The position numbers and the translations under genes were made by a program. Of a stretch of 64,000 bases of DNA, positions 8,074 to 16,865 are shown piece by piece. This DNA comes from Planktotalea sp. GTDB lineage: Bacteria > Pseudomonadota > Alphaproteobacteria > Rhodobacterales > Rhodobacteraceae. Below the pieces are notes generated by a model. That model did not search any database, had not been told where the DNA came from, and was given only the letters and a program-made list of their open reading frames with translations. Position 1 is the first letter of the stretch. Each line of letters starts with the position of its first letter. The DNA is taken from positions 73,078 to 137,077 of the forward strand of contig NZ_JABBAL010000015.1 of NCBI RefSeq assembly GCF_018607995.1, given 5' to 3'.

Positions 8074-9054
8074 GCCCGCATCGTGGAACATCGCAGAGAT
8101 ATTTGCTTTGGGGCGCGGACCCACGTGGCCAATGACCTCACCCGCACAAATACAACCCATCTTGCCGCAGGTTTCCAGATCACGATCCGTAGCGAGGCCA
8201 TATAAGAACCCGGCTGCGAACTGATCGCCTGCACCTGTTGCATCTATAGGAACCACCTTGGTTACAGGCACATCAATGCGCTCGCCTCCTGACATGATCG
8301 AAACGCCGTCACCGGATCGTGTGCACACCGCGAGGGGGCAGATCGCACTAAGCTTGGCAATCGCGTCGTCGAGATCATTGGTCTCAAACAGCGATTTTAC
8401 TTCTTCTTCGTTGCCAATTACATAATCGAGCTCTTGCTCAATTATGTTCAGAAAATCCGCGCGATGACGTTCCACGCAGAACGGATCTGAAATGGTGATA
8501 CCGGCTTTGCCACCTGCCGCACGACAAGCGCGCGCGAGCTTCACAAACGCTTCTTTGCCTTTGTCTTTGTCAAACAGATATCCCTCAAGGAACACAATCT
8601 CTGCATCTGTACCGACATCGGCGGACACATCTTCAGGCCCAAGCTCTGCGGAAATGCCAAGGTAGGTATTCATCGACCGCTCTCCATCGGGAGAGACAAA
8701 AATCATCGAACGTGATGTTGGCAATTCACCACTCGCGACAGGATCATTGACGAAAACAGTACCCTCATCGGTCATCGCTTTGGCGTAGAACTTGCCCAAT
8801 GCATCATCGCTCACACGCCCCACAAATGCGGTGCGCAGTCCAAGCGATCCGATCCCCGCGATAGAGTTCGCAACAGAGCCACCCGCCGCCTGCGTACGAT
8901 CTGACATAGAGCCATAAAGCACCTCTGCGCGATCCTTTTCTATCAACTGCATGATGCCTTTTTCAATGCCCATGTTAGCAAGAAAGCTGTCATCGCTTTG
9001 GGTGATTACGTCAACGACAGCATTGCCGATTCCAACGACTTTGTAGGTCTTCAT
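8062..9054 (-). CDS. Adenosine kinase (PfkB family)
   Basis: A 330-residue PfkB-family sugar kinase, best matched to the alphaproteobacterial adenosine kinase group that phosphorylates adenosine to AMP for purine salvage. The N-terminal substrate-binding part has AAGGSVANSIAGIGSLG and the C-terminal signature is DATGAGDQFAAGFLYG with the catalytic Asp and anion-hole Gly residues. The ATG at 9054 overlaps the stop of nth by 4 bp. Substrate is inferred; other PfkB members (ribokinase-like) cannot be excluded. The window also encodes AMP nucleosidase and adenine deaminase, but those are far away at 47-50 kb. Confidence 0.85.
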   Translation of the reverse strand: MKTYKVVGIGNAVVDVITQSDDSFLANMGIEKGIMQLIEKDRAEVLYGSMSDRTQAAGGSVANSIAGIGSLGLRTAFVGRVSDDALGKFYAKAMTDEGTVFVNDPVASGELPTSRSMIFVSPDGERSMNTYLGISAELGPEDVSADVGTDAEIVFLEGYLFDKDKGKEAFVKLARACRAAGGKAGITISDPFCVERHRADFLNIIEQELDYVIGNEEEVKSLFETNDLDDAIAKLSAICPLAVCTRSGDGVSIMSGGERIDVPVTKVVPIDATGAGDQFAAGFLYGLATDRDLETCGKMGCICAGEVIGHVGPRPKANISAMFHDAGLEN

Positions 9055-9704
9055 GGGGTTTTTTCCTCAAATGGGCATAGGTCTTTGATAATGCAGTTGC
9101 TGCAAACAGGTTTGCGCGCTTTGCAGATATAACGGCCGTGCAGAATGAGCCAGTGGTGCGCGTGCTGTTGGAAATCGACAGGGATATGATCCTCGATCGC
9201 GCGCTCAACAGCGTCCACATCTTTTCCGGGACAAATGCCAATGCGATTTCCGATCCGAAAAATATGCGTATCAACGGCTTGGGATGGATAACTCCACCAC
9301 ATGTTCAACACGACATTCGCTGTTTTGCGTCCGACACCGGGCAAAGACACGAGAGCTGCACGCGAGTTCGGCACAACACCACCGTAGTCATCGACCAAAA
9401 TCTGGCTCAGCTTGATCACGTTCTTCGCTTTGTTGCGATAAAGTCCGATGGTCTTGATGTGCTCAATCACGCCCTCAAGCCCGAGATCGAGCATCTTCTG
9501 CGGCGTATCCGCGATCTTGAATAGCTTTTTGGTGGCCTTGTTTACGCCCACGTCCGTGGATTGCGCAGACAGTGCTACAGCGACAACCAATGTATAAGCG
9601 TTGGTGTGATCCAGTTCCCCCTTTGGTTCAGGCTCGGATGCTTCAAAGCGCGTGAAGATCTCGCGGATCGTATGATAAGGCAGTTGTTTCGCAGGTTTTG
9701 TCAT
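9051..9704 (-). CDS. nth: Endonuclease III
   Basis: A 217-residue base-excision repair glycosylase/AP lyase acting on oxidised pyrimidines. The helix-hairpin-helix LPGVGRKTANVVLN holds the catalytic lysine, VDTHIFRIGNRIG holds the catalytic aspartate, and the C-terminal C-x6-C-x2-C-x5-C set (CKARKPVCSNC ... C) binds the 4Fe-4S cluster. Length matches E. coli Nth. The start is ATG at 9704. It is the upstream gene of a two-gene reverse operon with adenosine kinase. Confidence 0.96.
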   Translation of the reverse strand: MTKPAKQLPYHTIREIFTRFEASEPEPKGELDHTNAYTLVVAVALSAQSTDVGVNKATKKLFKIADTPQKMLDLGLEGVIEHIKTIGLYRNKAKNVIKLSQILVDDYGGVVPNSRAALVSLPGVGRKTANVVLNMWWSYPSQAVDTHIFRIGNRIGICPGKDVDAVERAIEDHIPVDFQQHAHHWLILHGRYICKARKPVCSNCIIKDLCPFEEKTP

Positions 9705-9828
9705 GCCGCGAGTGCTAGCCTGTTTGCGCTATATTCGGCAAGGGCACGCGCATGAATTGAGTATTGTGCTTTTCTGCGTTTGGTTTTTGGGCATATGGTT
9801 CTTAGGACTCAACAGAATTGGCAAAACC

Positions 9829-10554
9829 ATGGTTAAGACACTTCTATTAACAGGCGCGAGCCGTGGCATTGGCCATGCGGCAGTGAAGAAATTTTCGCGT
9901 GAAGGTTGGCGAGTGTTGACCTGTTCGCGCCAAGCCTTTGATGAGGGTTGTCCTTGGCCTGGCGGCGCTGAAAATCATATCCAGGTCGATTTGTCTGATC
10001 CCGCTGACACAATAAACGCGGTAGAACGTATTCGTGAGCGTTTGGACGGTCCTTTGCATGGTTTGGTCAACAATGCGGGCGTGTCGCCAAAAGGGCCTGA
10101 TGTGGAGCGCTTGAATACGATTAACACTGATCTGATGGATTGGGGAAAAGTATTTCATGTGAACTTCTTCGCGCCTGTTGTGCTCTCCCGCGGTCTCAAG
10201 GATGAATTGGTCGCGGCCAAGGGATCCATTGTGAATGTCACTTCTATCGCCGGATCGCGCGTGCATCCTTTTGCAGGGGCGGCATATGCAACCTCCAAAG
10301 CCGCGCTCGCGGCACTGACCCGCGAAATGGCGCATGACTTCGGCCCAATGGGTGTGCGCGTCAACGCGATTGCGCCGGGTGAGATTGAAACGTCAATTCT
10401 GTCAGAGGGCACCGACGAGATCGTTAAGAAATTGCCGATGCAACGTTTGGGCCGCACTGAAGAAGTGGCGAATGTGATCTACTTTTTGTGCAACGACGCC
10501 TCGAGCTATGTCAGCGGCACGGAGATCGAAATCAACGGGGGCCAGCACGTTTGA
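9829..10554 (+). CDS. SDR family oxidoreductase
   Basis: A 241-residue classical short-chain dehydrogenase/reductase. The NAD(P)-binding motif is TGASRGIG near the N-terminus, followed by NNAG, the catalytic serine region (NVTSIAGSR) and Y-x3-K (YATSKAAL). The end (YVSGTEIEINGGQHV) is typical. ATG at 9829 places the Rossmann motif at the normal position; a 42-residue upstream extension would be unusual and hydrophobic. It is divergent from nth. Substrate cannot be read from sequence. Confidence 0.9.
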   Translation: MVKTLLLTGASRGIGHAAVKKFSREGWRVLTCSRQAFDEGCPWPGGAENHIQVDLSDPADTINAVERIRERLDGPLHGLVNNAGVSPKGPDVERLNTINTDLMDWGKVFHVNFFAPVVLSRGLKDELVAAKGSIVNVTSIAGSRVHPFAGAAYATSKAALAALTREMAHDFGPMGVRVNAIAPGEIETSILSEGTDEIVKKLPMQRLGRTEEVANVIYFLCNDASSYVSGTEIEINGGQHV

Positions 10555-10621
10555 CAAACTGCTTGGGGTAAAGTGCAAAAAACGGATCGCGTGAGATCGG
10601 GTCGCGTCCTAGAGTAAACCC

Positions 10622-11479
10622 ATGAACACACATGTCACACAGGACCAAGAGGCCAGCTATCATTACAAACTCGTGCGCCGCGCGATTGAGCGGTTAGACG
10701 CGAGCGACGCACCCGTTTCGCTCGAAGAGCTTGCGCAAGAAATGAACCTCAGCCCGACCTATCTTCAGCGGCTGTTCTCAAAATGGGCGGGAGTTTCGCC
10801 GAAACGCTATCAGCAATTTCTAGCGCTTGATCATGCCAGATTTTTACTTCGCGCACATCATTCCACGCTCGATACTGCGATTGAGACGGGCTTATCAGGT
10901 GGGGGCCGCTTGCACGATATGTTCCTGCGCTGGGAAGCGATGAGCCCAGGCACATATGCTAAGGGCGGCGCTGGGCTGACGATTTACACAGGTTGGTTCG
11001 ACAGCCCTTTTGGCCGCGTCCTTGGGATGGGCACAGATATTGGGCTTTGTGGCATGGCTTTTGCTGCAGAAGCGGGCGACGATGCGACGTACAAAGACAT
11101 GGCTGCGCGTTGGCCTGAAGCGGCATTTGTGGAAAACAAAGACAAGTTAGACGCTTGGATGAGCGCTGCGTTCGGTGGCGCTGGTGAGCGTAAACTCCAC
11201 TTGATTGGCACGCCTTTTCAAATCAAAGTCTGGGAAGCGTTGTTGCATGTTCCCAGTGGTCACGTCACCACCTATTCCGATATTGCACGCGTTGTCGGTA
11301 GCCCCAAAGCGGTGCGTGCGGTTGGCACGGCTGTTGGCAAAAATCCTGTGAGTTGGCTTATCCCGTGCCACCGTGCTTTGCACAAATCGGGCGAGCTTGG
11401 TGGTTATCATTGGGGCACTCCGATCAAACGCGCGATGCTGGCCTATGAAACTGCAGCGCGCGAAGCTGCTCCAAGATAG
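10622..11479 (+). CDS. ada: Ada-like AraC-HTH / O6-methylguanine-DNA methyltransferase fusion
   Basis: A 285-residue fusion of an AraC-type helix-turn-helix (residues about 20-110, with LSPTYLQRLFSKWAGVSPKR) and an O6-alkylguanine-DNA alkyltransferase domain (about 115-280) with the acceptor motif IPCHR. It repairs alkylated guanine by transferring the methyl group to its own cysteine. It lacks the N-terminal zinc domain of E. coli Ada that repairs methylphosphotriesters and switches that protein to an activator, so how this one would be triggered is unclear. The start ATG follows the SDR gene by 67 bp on the same strand. Confidence 0.9.
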   Translation: MNTHVTQDQEASYHYKLVRRAIERLDASDAPVSLEELAQEMNLSPTYLQRLFSKWAGVSPKRYQQFLALDHARFLLRAHHSTLDTAIETGLSGGGRLHDMFLRWEAMSPGTYAKGGAGLTIYTGWFDSPFGRVLGMGTDIGLCGMAFAAEAGDDATYKDMAARWPEAAFVENKDKLDAWMSAAFGGAGERKLHLIGTPFQIKVWEALLHVPSGHVTTYSDIARVVGSPKAVRAVGTAVGKNPVSWLIPCHRALHKSGELGGYHWGTPIKRAMLAYETAAREAAPR

Positions 11480-11575
11480 TTGGCGAAAGTGTGCTCAAAT
11501 TCCCCCAAAGCAAATCTTGGGAAACTAATTCGGTGATGCTACAGTACGATCAGCTCCGATTAACGGAGAAAGCAT

Positions 11576-12256
11576 ATGAGGCACAACATGACACGAAATT
11601 CCCCCCTTCTCGCAATTTCTGCAGCATCCCTGCTGGCTTTGACCGCTTGCGCCACTCCAGAGCGCAGCGCGAACAACGATGATTTTAAAAAGACGACTAT
11701 AGGCGCGGCTATTGGTGCTGGTGTGGGCGTAATCGCGGGTCTGATTTCTGGCGACGATTCCAAAGAGCGCAAGCAAAACGCAATCAAAGGTGCGCTTATC
11801 GGTGGTGCTGGCGGTGCTGTTGTGGGCAACGTCTTGGACAAGCAAGCGGCAGAGCTCCAGAAGAGCCTTGGCAATGATCGTGTGACCATCACAAACACGG
11901 GTGATCGTTTGATCGTGTCCCTTCCACAAGACATTACATTCGCCTCTGACAGCGCGACTTTGTCGAGCGGGATCCAGAGTGATTTGAACGCCGTTGCGAC
12001 GAACTTGCAGTCTTATCCAGATTCCACCGTTCAGGTGATTGGCCACACAGACAGCACGGGCGAAGCAGGCTATAACCAGCACCTCTCCGTTCAACGCGCC
12101 AATTCTGTTGTGAACGTGCTCGCGGGTGCGGGTGTGTCCTTCACGCGTCTACAAGGCATTGGTCGCGGCGAAGATCAGCCTTTGGCAAGCAACTTGACCG
12201 AAGAGGGCAAAGCGCAAAATCGTCGCGTCGAAATCGTGATTTTGCCAACAAGCTAA
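11576..12256 (+). CDS. OmpA family lipoprotein with glycine zipper
   Basis: A 226-residue outer-membrane lipoprotein. The signal peptide ends in a lipobox (LLALTAC), then come two glycine-zipper hydrophobic stretches (IGAAIGAGVGVIAG and IGGAGGAVVG) and a C-terminal OmpA-like peptidoglycan-binding domain (VIGHTDSTGEAGYN, QRANSVVNVL, AQNRRVEIVI). This is the layout of YiaD-like proteins that tether the outer membrane to the wall. ATG at 11576 has GGAG about 8 bases upstream; a second ATG at 11588 is also possible. A strong terminator follows the gene. Confidence 0.92.
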   Translation: MRHNMTRNSPLLAISAASLLALTACATPERSANNDDFKKTTIGAAIGAGVGVIAGLISGDDSKERKQNAIKGALIGGAGGAVVGNVLDKQAAELQKSLGNDRVTITNTGDRLIVSLPQDITFASDSATLSSGIQSDLNAVATNLQSYPDSTVQVIGHTDSTGEAGYNQHLSVQRANSVVNVLAGAGVSFTRLQGIGRGEDQPLASNLTEEGKAQNRRVEIVILPTS

Positions 12257-12274
12257 GCCATTAAAAATTTGCAC

Positions 12275-12310
12275 AAAGACCCCGTCAATTTGGTGGGGTC
12301 TTTTATTTTT
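12275..12310 (+). terminator. Rho-independent terminator after the OmpA-like gene
   Basis: A perfect 9-bp stem (aaagacccc / ggggtcttt) with an 11-base loop is followed by a T-rich tail. It lies 19 bp past the stop codon of the OmpA-like lipoprotein gene. Confidence 0.9.
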
Positions 12311-12400
12311 GCACATAAGCCCTGCGCGCACTGCGATTGAACAAGCCTAGTAAAACGCGCAATTTCGGGCAAAGAGTTAGTAACACAAAGGTGCACTCCC

Positions 12401-12943
12401 ATGGCTATCCCTAAAATTCTTGGTATTTCTGGCTCGCTGCGTGAGGCGTCGTTCAACACGCAACTAATTAAGGCGGCGATTGCCTCTTATGGCACCGCCG
12501 ATGTCGAAATAGCGGATCTCAATCTTCCGCTTTACGATGGTGATCTGGAAGCCAAGGGTATTCCCGAAATGGTGACGAAGCTCGGCGCTCAGATCGCGGC
12601 AGCAGATGTGTTGATTGTTGCAAGCCCTGAGTACAACAAAGGCATTTCCGGTGTTCTCAAAAATGCGCTGGATTGAGTGAGCCGCGTACCTGGCACTGTG
12701 TTCACAGCCAAATCGACTTTGCTTATTGGCGCGGCAGCGGGTCGCACGGGCGGCGAAACAGCGTATTTCATGACGCGTAACTGCTTGTCACAGCTCGGTG
12801 CTGTGGTCCTTGCAACACCAGCCGTATTGGTCGCTGGCGTCCACAATGAATTCAACGAAGATGGCACGTTGAAAAGTGAGCAGTATCAGAAAAGCTTAGA
12901 TAATGCTGTCATAAGTCTGCGCAACGTAATAGCGCAGCGTTAA
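12401..12943 (+). pseudogene. NADPH-dependent FMN reductase interrupted by an in-frame TGA
   Basis: Reading from ATG at 12401 gives the N-terminal half of an NADPH-dependent FMN reductase (ISGSLREASFNTQL, IVASPEYNKGISGVLKNALD). TGA at 12674-12676 stops the frame, and the very next codon resumes the family in the same frame (VSRVPG ... AAAGRTGG) through to a TAA at 12941-12943. Family members have tryptophan at this place (ALDWVSR), so the lesion is a single TGG to TGA change. The joined product would be about 180 residues, the normal size. Either the gene is dead, the base is wrong, or some read-through occurs. Confidence 0.85.
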
Positions 12944-13980
12944 CGCAAAGATGCCTCTGGCCGGAAGTCCTCTGGTATCCGATCCGTTCCGTTTAAGATC
13001 AAATCAGCCATGATTTCGGCGATTTTGGGGGCCATACCAAAGCCGATTTTGAACCCGCCATTCGCGATAAATGTATCTTTTCGGATCGGGTGATGACCAA
13101 TCATCGGCGCGCGCGATTTGGAGCGGGGCCGTACACCCGCCCAACGTTCAATCACAGGCGCATCCTGCAGTACAGGAAATGCATGTTTTGCGCGCGAAAC
13201 AACGTCGTCTAGCTGTTGATCTGTGCTGGTGGGGTCATCAAACAGGCGTTCACTGGTCGAGCCTATCGCGACAGTGCCATTGCTATGCGGGATGATGTGA
13301 AGCGCGTCTGCGAATAGCTGCGGCGCATTGGGGGCGGTGGCAAATTGAAGAACGGCCGCCTGTCCTTTGACGCCATTGCCCACGGGTTGCTCCATCTGTT
13401 CGGCAAGTTCCAGCAGTCCACGCCACCCTGTCGCCTCCACGATGATGCCGTCCGGCGCACCTTCAGCAACAACATCGCAGCCCTTGCTTGCCAAAGCTGC
13501 CACCAAAGCCGCACAGGTCATGCGCGGATGCATTTGACCGCTGAGCGTGTCATGGATCACCAAGCCGCTTTCACTTTTGGGCGACCACGTGCCAGCGGCC
13601 TTCACAATCTCAAACTTTGCCAAGCCCTGCCAAAGCTGTTTCGCACCCACTCGTCGCGTTTTCGCGCGTTCCAATGCGCGGTCATCGTTTATCGGTTGCA
13701 AGCGCCCTGAACGCGCGTAACCCGTGCTTAACCCACCCGCTTGTTCAACGGCGCCCCAATAGCGGTTCGCCATAATCAGACTCTCGAATTGAAACTGCTT
13801 TTTGTCGTTCCAATTCTCGGGGGTATGTGGGGCCAAAGCCCCCACGACACCACCGCTGGATCCTGCACCAACGCCATATGGATCAATCACTTGCACCGTT
13901 GCGCCGCGCGTCACACAGCTCCACGCGATGCTGAGCCCGAAGATGCCCGCGCCATAGATCGTGATATCGGCCATTGCCAT
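12940..13980 (-). CDS. FAD-dependent oxidoreductase (DAO family, MnmC C-terminal type)
   Basis: A 346-residue FAD enzyme of the D-amino-acid oxidase fold. The N-terminal dinucleotide motif is ITIYGAGIFGLSIAW and the C-terminal part has the GVRPRSKSRAPMIG and FIANGGFKIGFGMAP segments. In many bacteria a related oxidase domain is fused to MnmD in the bifunctional tRNA-modifying enzyme MnmC; here mnmD is a separate, divergent gene 52 bp away. ATG at 13980 has GAGG about 9 bases upstream; an ATG at 13974 is an alternative. An involvement in converting cmnm5 to nm5 on tRNA wobble uridine is inference from context. Confidence 0.78.
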   Translation of the reverse strand: MAMADITIYGAGIFGLSIAWSCVTRGATVQVIDPYGVGAGSSGGVVGALAPHTPENWNDKKQFQFESLIMANRYWGAVEQAGGLSTGYARSGRLQPINDDRALERAKTRRVGAKQLWQGLAKFEIVKAAGTWSPKSESGLVIHDTLSGQMHPRMTCAALVAALASKGCDVVAEGAPDGIIVEATGWRGLLELAEQMEQPVGNGVKGQAAVLQFATAPNAPQLFADALHIIPHSNGTVAIGSTSERLFDDPTSTDQQLDDVVSRAKHAFPVLQDAPVIERWAGVRPRSKSRAPMIGHHPIRKDTFIANGGFKIGFGMAPKIAEIMADLILNGTDRIPEDFRPEASLR

Positions 13981-14032
13981 TTGCGCGCCCTCATGTCCAA
14001 TGCACTTGGATACGCTCGTAAGGCAAGAACGC

Positions 14033-14701
14033 ATGAACGACCAGACAAGCAAACTCGATTGGAACGAAGATGGCGTCCCAATTTCGCAGCGTTTTGATGA
14101 TCCTTACTATTCGTTTCAGGATGGATTGGCCGAAACGCGCCATGTGTTTTTGGGGGGTAATGATCTGCCTGCGCGTTTTGTGGATGGGTTTCATGTGTCT
14201 GAGCTTGGGTTTGGCACGGGTCTGAACTTGCTTGCGACGTGGCACGGGTGGCGAGACAGCAATGTTGATGGCACGTTGCATTTCACCAGTTTTGAGGCTT
14301 TTCCCTTGGACATCGCAGAGATGCGTCAAGCGCTTGAAGCGTTTCCAGAGTTGGCAGAGTTGGCGGGTGAATTGCTTGATGCGCTGACCCCAGAAGGTGT
14401 GCAGCTTAAGGATTTGAACTTTACGCTTATCACTGGCGACGCACGCGAAACATTGCCGGCATGGCGTGAAAAAGCGGACGCTTGGTTCCTCGATGGTTTC
14501 TCACCCGCGAAGAACCCGGAACTCTGGGAAGCGTTTTTGCTCAGCGAAGTCGGCACACATACAAACCTCAACGGAACCTTTGCCACATACACTGCCGCGG
14601 GCTTCGTGCGGCGCGCGTTAAGTGACGCAGGTTTCGCGGTTGAGCGCGTCACAGGATTTGGACGCAAGCGCCACATGAGCGTAGGAAGCAAACCCGCATG
14701 A
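14033..14701 (+). CDS. mnmD: tRNA 5-methylaminomethyl-2-thiouridine methyltransferase (MnmD)
   Basis: A 222-residue SAM-dependent methyltransferase equal to the N-terminal domain of E. coli MnmC, which adds the final methyl group to mnm5s2U34 of tRNA. Characteristic segments are LDWNEDGVPIS, the SAM loop ELGFGTGLNLLATW, the DAWFLDGFSPAKNPELW motif and the GFGRKRHMS end. ATG at 14033 gives the normal N-terminus. It opens a forward operon: the next gene overlaps it by 4 bp. The FAD-oxidase half is encoded divergently next door. Confidence 0.93.
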   Translation: MNDQTSKLDWNEDGVPISQRFDDPYYSFQDGLAETRHVFLGGNDLPARFVDGFHVSELGFGTGLNLLATWHGWRDSNVDGTLHFTSFEAFPLDIAEMRQALEAFPELAELAGELLDALTPEGVQLKDLNFTLITGDARETLPAWREKADAWFLDGFSPAKNPELWEAFLLSEVGTHTNLNGTFATYTAAGFVRRALSDAGFAVERVTGFGRKRHMSVGSKPA

Positions 14702-15573
14702 GCCAAAACAACGCGCCCGTTGGTATTAGCCTGATGATCGCGACCACCTTCGTGTTTGCGATGCAGGATGGCATTTCCCAGCATCTCGCGCGCGAATACA
14801 ATGTGATGATGATCGTTATGGTGCGTTACTGGTTCTTCGCCGCCTTCGTCATTACCATCGCGTCGCGCAGCAAGGGTGGATTGCGCAAAGCGGTGCAAAC
14901 GGGTCAGCTCAAGATGCAGATCTTTCGTGGCGTGCTTCTGGCGGCAGAAATCTGCGTCGCCGTGCAAAGCTTCGTCTACATCGGATTGATCGAGAGCCAT
15001 GCGGTTTTTGCCTGCTACCCTCTTGTTATCGCCGCACTTTCAGGCCCAATTTTGGGTGAAACTGTCGGCTGGCGGCGCTGGGTAGCGATCGGTGTTGGCT
15101 TTATTGGGATGTTGATTATTCTTCAGCCGGGCACGGGTGTATTTTCGCCCTACGCATTGATCCCCTTCGTGTCTGCGTTGATGTTCGCGCTCTATAGTAT
15201 GCTTACACGCTATGTGGCGCACAAGGACAGCGCGGCGACCAGCTTTTTCTGGACGGGCGTGTCGGGCGCTGCGCTGATGACAGCCGTGGGTTTTGCGTTC
15301 TGGGAGCGGATAAGTGGAGTGGATTGGGCTTGGATGGGCTTGCTATGTTTGACAGGGGCTGCGGGGCATTTCTTGTTGATCAAAACCTATGAAGCCGCAG
15401 AGGCGAGCGCGGTCCAACCCTTTGCCTATTTGCAACTGGTTTGGGCCTCATCCCTAGGGCTTTTGATCTTCGCAGAACAATTGCGCTTGAACGTTGTCAT
15501 AGGCGCATCGCTGATCGTGATGGCTGGAATCTTCACTCTTGTGCGCGAACGTATGGCTGCGCGCCGCGTTTGA
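14698..15573 (+). CDS. EamA/DMT family transporter
   Basis: A 291-residue inner-membrane protein with about ten hydrophobic helices arranged as two EamA repeats, the usual layout for drug/metabolite transporters that export small metabolites or amino acids. Its ATG overlaps the mnmD stop by 4 bp (ATGA). The substrate cannot be read from sequence. It ends 60 bp before ridA. Confidence 0.9.
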   Translation: MSQNNAPVGISLMIATTFVFAMQDGISQHLAREYNVMMIVMVRYWFFAAFVITIASRSKGGLRKAVQTGQLKMQIFRGVLLAAEICVAVQSFVYIGLIESHAVFACYPLVIAALSGPILGETVGWRRWVAIGVGFIGMLIILQPGTGVFSPYALIPFVSALMFALYSMLTRYVAHKDSAATSFFWTGVSGAALMTAVGFAFWERISGVDWAWMGLLCLTGAAGHFLLIKTYEAAEASAVQPFAYLQLVWASSLGLLIFAEQLRLNVVIGASLIVMAGIFTLVRERMAARRV

Positions 15574-15633
15574 GACTTGCGCGCAACGGGCGTGCGTGTT
15601 TGCCTATGCGCAAACGCAAATAGGAGACCTGAC

Positions 15634-16098
15634 ATGGCTGGAATTTTTGAGAGCAAACTTGCTGAATTGGGCGTGACCCTTCCCGATGCACCTGCACCTG
15701 CGGCGAATTATGTGCCCTTCGTGCAAGTGGGGGAATTGGTGCATGTATCGGGCCAGATTTCTAACAATGCCGATGGTTTCATTACAGGCAAACTTGGCGA
15801 CACGATGAGCGCTGAAGAGGGGGCTGTCGCCGCCAAAACCTGCGCGATCGCGCTTTTGGCGCAAGCCAAGGTAGCCTGCGGCGGTGATCTGGATCGTTTG
15901 GTGCGTGTCGTGAAATTAGTGGGTTTCGTGAACTCCACCAGCGATTTTGGTGATCAGCCGAAGGTCATCAATGGTGCGTCTGATTTCATGGTGGAAGCAC
16001 TAGGCGATGCTGGACGTCATGCGCGTTCTGCCGTGTCAGCTGCGTCTTTACCATTTGGTGTGGCTGTCGAGATCGAAGGTATTTTTCAGATCAAATGA
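15634..16098 (+). CDS. RidA family protein
   Basis: A 154-residue protein of the RidA/YjgF family, whose founding members hydrolyse reactive enamine/imine intermediates made by PLP enzymes. The long form seen here (GIFESKLAELGVTLP start, VSGQISNNADGFITGKLG, ARSAVSAASLPFGVAVEIE end) belongs to a subgroup near RutC/YjgH and may not share the exact RidA activity; the catalytic arginine appears as HARSAV. ATG at 15634 follows a good ribosome-binding site (taggag). It is overlapped by the GDPD gene by 4 bp. Confidence 0.88.
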   Translation: MAGIFESKLAELGVTLPDAPAPAANYVPFVQVGELVHVSGQISNNADGFITGKLGDTMSAEEGAVAAKTCAIALLAQAKVACGGDLDRLVRVVKLVGFVNSTSDFGDQPKVINGASDFMVEALGDAGRHARSAVSAASLPFGVAVEIEGIFQIK

Positions 16099-16865
16099 AC
16101 CGCCTTGGTCCATCATTCCTGCGCCAACCTCTGGCTCACCGGGCATTGCACGATGTGAAAGACGCGCGACCGGAAAATTCGCGCGCAGCGATCAAAGCGG
16201 CGATAGAGGCGGGCTATGGCATCGAAATTGATGTGCAATTGTCCAGCGATGGCGCGGCAATAGTGTTTCACGACTACGACTTGAAACGCCTCGCCAAGGA
16301 CAGCGGTCCGATCCAGCAACGCTCCGGTGCTGACTTAGGTCGGGTGATCTTGCGCGGCAGCGATGAGGGTATTCCGACGCTGGCGGAAGTGCTTGCCTTG
16401 GTTGCGGGCGGTGTACCTTTGATGATTGAGATTAAGGATCAAGACGGCATTATGGGCGCAAATGTTGGCCGCTTGGAGCAAGCGGTTGCGCGTGACATTG
16501 AAGGCTATCAAGGCCCGCTTGGCGTGATGTCGTTCAACCCACATTCGGTGCAACAAATGGCCATCCATGCACCGCTTGTGCCGCGTGGGATCGTGACAAG
16601 TGCTTACACTGCTGAGGATTGGCCGCTGCTGCCAAAAGGTACGCGGAATCGGCTGCGCGAAATCCCTGACTTTGACTCTGTCGGGGCCTGCTTTATCTCT
16701 CATGAGATAGAGGATTTAGGAGCTCCGCGCGTGGCAGATCTCAAAGCAAGAGGCGCAGATGTTCTGTGCTGGACCGTCAAGAGCGAGGTGCAAGAAATAC
16801 GCGCGCGCAAAGTCGCTGATAACATCACCTTCGAGCAATATTTGGCAAAGCTCCCAACCTCATGA
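16095..16865 (+). CDS. Glycerophosphodiester phosphodiesterase family protein
   Basis: A 256-residue TIM-barrel hydrolase of the GDPD family, which releases glycerol 3-phosphate from deacylated phospholipids. The metal and catalytic signature is present (AHRALHDVKDARPENS, then GIEIDVQLSSDGAAIVFHD), with EIKDQ further on and the C-terminal VLCWTVKSEVQ. No signal peptide is visible, so a cytosolic role is expected. It overlaps genes on both sides by 4 bp in the mnmD-phhB run. Confidence 0.9.
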   Translation: MNRLGPSFLRQPLAHRALHDVKDARPENSRAAIKAAIEAGYGIEIDVQLSSDGAAIVFHDYDLKRLAKDSGPIQQRSGADLGRVILRGSDEGIPTLAEVLALVAGGVPLMIEIKDQDGIMGANVGRLEQAVARDIEGYQGPLGVMSFNPHSVQQMAIHAPLVPRGIVTSAYTAEDWPLLPKGTRNRLREIPDFDSVGACFISHEIEDLGAPRVADLKARGADVLCWTVKSEVQEIRARKVADNITFEQYLAKLPTS

